A stretch of DNA of 64,000 nt from Rhodamnia argentea (Eukaryota; Streptophyta; Magnoliopsida; Myrtales; Myrtaceae), in assembly GCF_020921035.1 (NCBI RefSeq), contig NC_063156.1, forward strand, positions 5,208,001 to 5,272,000, read 5' to 3'. Below, in pieces: positions 59,152-64,000 of this stretch. Each line of letters opens with the position of its first letter. The first letter of the stretch is position 1. Under the pieces are notes generated by a model, which searched no databases, was not told the origin of the DNA, and saw nothing but the letters and a program-made list of their open reading frames with translations. The position numbers and the translations under genes were made by a program.

Positions 59152-60148
59152 CTAAACAAGGAAAGCGGCGAGCATGAACAGGGGCAGAAGTGGGAAAGAA
59201 GGAAGGGACGGCGGAGATGCGGACTGGGCTTTCCCCAGCTGGAGGGAATCGACGGCCAGAGGCATGTTCTCTTGGTCGGGGCTACACGTGGACTCGTGGG
59301 GAGGGCGGGCGCTGTACATGAGGGCCCGGAGCACCGCCGAGACGGTGGGGATGTACGCCGTCTTGTTGCGGGCGAGGAGCCACGTCAGCCCCATGAGCTG
59401 GCAGTCCCGGTCGAACATCTTCCTCGCCCGCTCGCTCGACTCTTGGTCCGTCCCGTTCTTGTATCCTCCCTTCAGCTGCAAATCAGCAAAAACGAAACCC
59501 ATTTTGACTCAGCAGCTTCATCGTGCTTCCAGCAATATTTGAAGGGCAGTAAGGAATTAGGAATTGTACCTTCTGGAGGGAACCGAGGCATTTGGTGCAA
59601 CCGGCGTAGGACGAGTTGCGGCAGCTCTTCTCCAGGTTCCTCACCGCGGCCGTCGGGGTGGCGTTGTGGAGCCCCGCCGAGACGTTGAAGGCGGCGGGGC
59701 AGCTGAGCGAGCTGATCTGGTGGAGCCGTATCCCGCAGAAGCACAGCACCGCGTCGCAGCTCGCGTTCGGCCGCGGGAGCCGCACATTCTTGCTCTCCAG
59801 CGCCAACTGCAGCGAGTCCACGCACTTTTGCGAGTCGTCCGGCATTATCGGCGTGTCGTCCTCCGCCGGGGCCGAGGCGGTGATCTGGAGGGCCGACCTG
59901 GCGTGGGCCGCGAAGAGCCAAGCGGCGAGGACTGGGCAGCAGCGGCTCCGGTCGAGGTTGCGGCCGCAGGCGTGGCCGACGCCGCCGAAGAGCTCGGCGG
60001 AGAGGTCGAGCTTGCAGATTTGGGTGTCGCCCTGGGACGGGAAGGCCGGGACCGTCTCGGCCAGAAGACCGGCCAGAGAGCGTCGGAACGCGCACGGCAA
60101 CGTGCAGAGAATGAGCCACAATGCGAAAGCGATCGTGGGTCGAGGCAT
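59152..60148 (-). CDS. SPARK-domain GPI-anchored protein, At4g28100-like (2 exons, 300 aa)
   Basis: Exons 60148-59570 and 59475-59152, with intron GTACAATTC...TTGCAG in phase 0. The product is 300 aa (Arabidopsis At4g28100 about 304). The N-terminus is a signal peptide (MPRPTIAFALWLILCTLPCA). The Cys-rich SPARK region includes CGRNLDRSRCCPVLAAWLFA, PDDSQKCVDSLQLAL, CDAVLCFCGIRLHQI, SYAGCTKCLGSLQ, RDCQLMGLTWLLARNKTAYI and SAVLRALM, all matching the Arabidopsis protein. The C-terminus is a Ser/Pro spacer then a hydrophobic tail ending LPLFMLAAFLV, fitting a GPI signal. It should sit on the outer face of the plasma membrane, with function unknown. The coding DNA is GC-rich. A CT-rich leader lies directly upstream (60150-60170). 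Confidence 0.94.
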
Positions 60149-60780
60149 CTCTCTCTCTCTCTCTCTTTTGAGGGGATGGAAAAGGTGAAAACTTTAGGGG
60201 ATTGCGATAATTAGAGGTGTTGACCGAGAAAGATTACGATATGATCAGCAAGGTGATTATTTGAAAAAAAAAACCAGAACGTGGGAAGGGGGGAGGAGGC
60301 TCTGGTTCGAAGGCCGACATGAGAAGAGGAACAAAAGAAGTCTTATATCGAGTACGAGATAGACGTCCTTTTCGCTGCCGTTTGATCAATTGTTTCAGAC
60401 CGGGAAATGGAAATGGAAAAAGGAAGGAGGGCGAGGGGAAAAGGAGTGGGTGAAGGACGGGACTGAGAAGGGGCTCCCCTGCCATGCGTGGACAAACAGA
60501 AGAGAATAGATTCGTTGGAGAGAGAGAGAGGGAAAGACAAGCAGAGGAGAGAGAAAAGCTGTCTGGGGGATTTGGCAGCTTCTGCTCTGTCCTTTCTTCG
60601 CCTCTCTTTGGTCTCTCTTTTCATCTTCCACCCTTTCTCGTGCGGAAAAAAAAACCCAACTTTTTCGTTAATAATTACTAGTGAGAACGTGTCCGATCGG
60701 GTAAAAGGGATCCCATCATTATCTAATTTTGGTCTAATTATCCAAGTGATAGGGTGCACTCCCCTTCCTCCCCCTCTCCC
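60149..60780 (-). promoter_or_regulatory. Promoter/5' leader region of the SPARK gene
   Basis: (CT)n next to the ATG on the plus strand (60150-60170) and GA/CT-rich sequence to about 60640. No precise start site or TATA box was assigned. Confidence 0.4.
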
Positions 60781-60900
60781 ACCCCAAATGCATTTGGGAT
60801 TTCGCTCATGAAATGCTTCCCCCACAAAGTTTGAACCCGAGATCGAAAGAGATGATTGAACCTCCGTTATCAGCTAAGCCACTACCCTGTTGGACCACAT
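60781..60900 (-). mobile_element. tRNA-like / SINE head candidate
   Basis: Read on the minus strand, GTGGCTTAGCTGATAACGG resembles a pol III A box. About 44 bp later GGGTTCAAACTTTG resembles a B box. The spacing fits a tRNA-derived SINE head. It does not fold convincingly into a full tRNA, and the 3' end of the element was not located. Confidence 0.35.
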
Positions 60901-61707
60901 TGTTTGATTGAATACAGGGATTTCTTCATGAGTGAATAATGTGGAGTTATTCACATCTCGGATACTTGCTTTATGATTATAGTAAGCATCATCCATGTTT
61001 ATCGAGTGAGATTTACCTGGTTTAAAAGCTTGTTACGTGTTAAAATTCAAATACAACTAACGCCGATCTCTCTTTAGAATCCCTATGCTTGCAACTTTGT
61101 AGAGCCAGGACGACAAATTGTCATTCTCGAAAGACGGATCTTCAATGGATTAAGTAACTACGACTCAAGCAAAGTATTTTGAAATTGACACAGAACCCCT
61201 ACGGTAACGTCCAAGATAATTGCTAAGTCAGTTGTCAGATTCCACCCTTTTGATTGTTAAAAAAAAAAAAAAAATCTCTACCATGAGACATGATTCTTTA
61301 TTACATCGAGAGGAACAAAAATTCCTTGGACAAACTCAGGGTCATGTGACCATAAACTTGATAATCCACCGACCCTGGCATCGCTTGCAGCAACATTAAC
61401 AGAATTTTCTGGGAATGCAAGACAATTCGATGACATTCATTTAAGAAAGGAAATATCACATGGGATGGTCGTTCCAGCATGTATTTATAGGACCAGTACC
61501 ATGGGAACAATTGAAAAATAGCAAGCTTCCAAATCTAATGGGAGCATCTCAGAAAACTCCAGCCTAAACAATATCAAAGACAACAGTTTTCTCTCTTTCC
61601 AACTAATACCATTCTTTAAATATATTCTCTTCCTAGTATATGACAAAGCATGACAATATCCCAATTAGATTCCGACCAAAACATTATCATCTTGTATCGT
61701 ATAAAAC
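60901..61707. other. Intergenic spacer
   Basis: No gene recognised. Poly(A) run at 61260-61274. Confidence 0.45.
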
Positions 61708-62095
61708 AGAAAAATTATTAAAAAAAAAATCCTATACTTATTACTATTGTGTCAATTCAGTTATAAATTTTTTGTATTTGTATTAGTTCAGTCCTTTTCG
61801 ATCGGTTTTCGTCGGAAATCACTGCATTTTCGTGTCCAATGCTGACGTGGAGCGACCGACGTTGATGTCAATTTTTAATAATATTTACTATTTTTTATAT
61901 TTTTTAATTTTTTCTCTTTCTTTTTCCTCCAACCACCAGCCAGAGGTGAAGATCAACCTCATATGCGCCTGTGGAGCCACGTCAGCGATTTCCAGTCAAA
62001 ATTGGCTGGATGGAATGAACTAACATAGATGCAAAACGTTTAAGGCTGAATTGACACAGTTATAATAAATTTAGAATTTTTTTTTTATAATTCTC
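61708..62095. mobile_element. Small TIR element, family 1 copy 4
   Basis: The left end GAAAAATTATTAAAAAAAAAA (about 45 bp, to TGTGTCAATTC) pairs with the inverted right end GAGAATTATAAAAAAAAAAT, which also continues to TGTGTCAATTC. It shares the GGAAATCACTGCATTTTCG-type and TTTTTAATAATATTT internal words with the copies at 18.1, 19.1 and 22.2 kb, although it lies 40 kb away. Confidence 0.65.
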
Positions 62096-64000
62096 CCCCA
62101 TATAAAACACCATCATCAACGTGGTCGTCCTTATGACCCTGGTTGGAACCCTGGATTTCTCAACTGGTACAATGTGTAAAATGTGTCATTCTACTTTACC
62201 GTCTTCTGTTTTCTAATTAAAATACCTTCTCCATAAAATTGCAAAGTCTAGCAGCGGAGGCAAAACCCTAGAAGGAATGGCATGATCCAATCTTGAAAAA
62301 AATGGCCTTGAAGTCTTTACCTACCCTTTTGTTTTCACCTAAAAGTGGAGGCCTTTTCAATCAATCAGTAAATCAAAGACCTTGTTCGATTTTCTGGGAG
62401 GGGGGTCTCGACGTCAAGGGTGGACTTTGTGATTTCGAAACTAATCCAAAGTATCCAAAGACCCAAAAAAGCACGACACGCCAAATTGCTAAGCTAAGAT
62501 GTGAATGATCTGCAGACACAAAACGCCAACAGATGTAATCAAACCATGCTCCAAAACAAAAGCTTCTCTCTCTCTCTCTCTCTCGAAATCTCGGTTTCCC
62601 ATGTTCATTGCGAGCTTTGATGTGCTGTCGTCCGACGCACAGGGAAAAGTGAGGACTTAGCTTTGCGTTGGCTTTCTTACAGGTATTATACATGGAAAAT
62701 ATATGCAGCTTTTCACCGAAAAGCCAAACAGGATTCGAAAAAAGACGTGAGACTTTGACAAGAGAGGTCGCCCGAGTGGGGTGAAGAAGAAAAGTTGCAA
62801 TCATGGTGTCACGAGTCTGCGTTGAAGGGCCCAATCTCCATGTGCTAAAAAAACTAAATAGAATTCTTCACAAGTCCAGCACTCAGCTCCGTCTTAGGGC
62901 GCTTCTGCTTCGATAATGGGAGAAAATCTTTGGAAAAAATATTTCTGGAGATCAAATATTATGAATAGCAAATCGATTTCGAATAGATCATCTATTTTTC
63001 TGCTTTACGAATATGATATTTTTTTGGGCTTTCTTCAGATCTCTTCCTCGTGTTGATCTATAGGTTCAGGTCTATTTTCGACGTCATATTCATAGTTAGC
63101 GCATTCATCCTAGTTAGAAGCTCCAGTTCCGTATTAAGGTCATGATCAATATCGTCACCATCTTCAATATCGTCACTATGTAAAATGGCTCCATTGAATC
63201 CCGTATCAATTATTGAGCCAATTCCAATAATTATGAAACCCATATGAGATACGGAGGAATGGGTTATTCTTCTTTTTTTTTTTAAATTACGTTGACCAAA
63301 AGATGTTAAAGGTATCAAATATATAGGGTGCGGCCATATCTCTTCAGGCTGCAGGTGTGGGAGTTCGCATCTATGGTCCCTAGGACTTGCCTTGAACTTT
63401 TTGCTTTCCCAAAACCAACCATTCTCAAGGTGGTTTCTAAAAATCTTCTAAAACACCCAAATTTTGGTCCAATGAGTTATTGGCGCCCAAAGCTCCTTGG
63501 GAAAGCCTTTCCCAAACAGACCCATGGTGTGATTTCTTACAAGGCAAAAAGACTTTCGAATTCATCCCCCAATAGATTTAGAGATGGCAGTATCGCAAGT
63601 CATGCTTGCGTCTCCCTTCAAAGCTTTTGGATGCAAAAAGTTGACTTTGAGAGCTAAATACTTTTGACTATGAAAGTCGCTTTCGTTGGAGTGACCCTAA
63701 GAGGCCCAATTGCCAATATTATAGTACCACATATAAACAGGTTAGTATTCATTGGGTTAGGATTGTCAATAGTATTCACTTACTTTTGACTTTTGAGGGA
63801 CATTTCAATGTTCATTTTGAGATCGTGATTTTGAACCCGTTCTTTCCATGACCCCCTCGCCCCTAATTGAGCATGTCACACGAGGTACTTAAGGTATGCT
63901 TCCGTTAATTAGAAAAGGAACAAGAGAATTTGTTAAACCCAACATGCAACTACCGACTTGGATGGATAGGACTGTCGATCTTTTGATGTGTACAAAAAGA
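62096..64000. other. Right-hand end of the window, no gene recognised
   Basis: Open frames at 62373-62834 (minus, 153 codons) and 63058-63318 (minus, 86 codons, acidic [12 protein letters not shown] stretch) have no domain I recognise. A (CT)n run is at 62565-62584. A gene could continue beyond position 64000. Confidence 0.4.

Noticed and set aside
59472-60214. Large frames on both strands across the SPARK gene
   Set aside because: GC-rich shadows; only one frame carries the conserved cysteines and signal peptide.
62373-62834. 153-codon minus frame near the right end
   Set aside because: Contains a (GA)n-derived RERERER run and no domain; probably chance.

Overview
This is nuclear DNA from a flowering plant, most likely a woody eudicot. 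The genes have introns with GT-AG borders, their closest remembered relatives are Arabidopsis proteins, the intergenic DNA is AT-rich, and there are many small TIR elements plus Ty1/copia remains. Myrtaceae (Eucalyptus-like) is a guess from the style of the repeats and is not proven.

Seven genes could be modelled exon by exon. In order they are: frataxin (minus, 1040-4073); a large LRR protein often misnamed outer-arm dynein light chain 1 (plus, 9538-12355); an UNC93-like transporter (plus, 13475-14997); a PHOS34-type universal stress protein (minus, 26499-27213, last exon not found); a D6-type cyclin (minus, 32677-34338); an equilibrative nucleoside transporter with an apparent one-base frameshift (plus, 43906-47010); and a SPARK-domain GPI-anchored protein (minus, 59152-60148). 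Frataxin, the LRR gene and CYCD6 lie in the same order as Arabidopsis AT4G03240, AT4G03260 and AT4G03270 (from memory), so the left half looks like a conserved block.

The rest is accessory DNA. A MULE-like element with a 10-bp target duplication sits about 240 bp upstream of the frataxin start and carries a captured gene start. Between 15 and 24.4 kb is a nest of segmental duplications: two copies of a roughly 2-3 kb unit, plus a second copy of the LRR 3' flank/UNC93 promoter. These have been opened by TIR elements and neighbour a fold-back element. From 47 to 57.6 kb the transporter locus has decayed. It holds a 3'-truncated copia element with a 106-bp LTR, two ENT pseudogene copies, a stray ABCG/PDR exon, a G-rich TIR element and a gag-bearing insertion.

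The genes do not form a pathway. They are independent housekeeping, transport, stress and cell-cycle genes. No CRISPR array, operon, rRNA or clear tRNA gene was seen.
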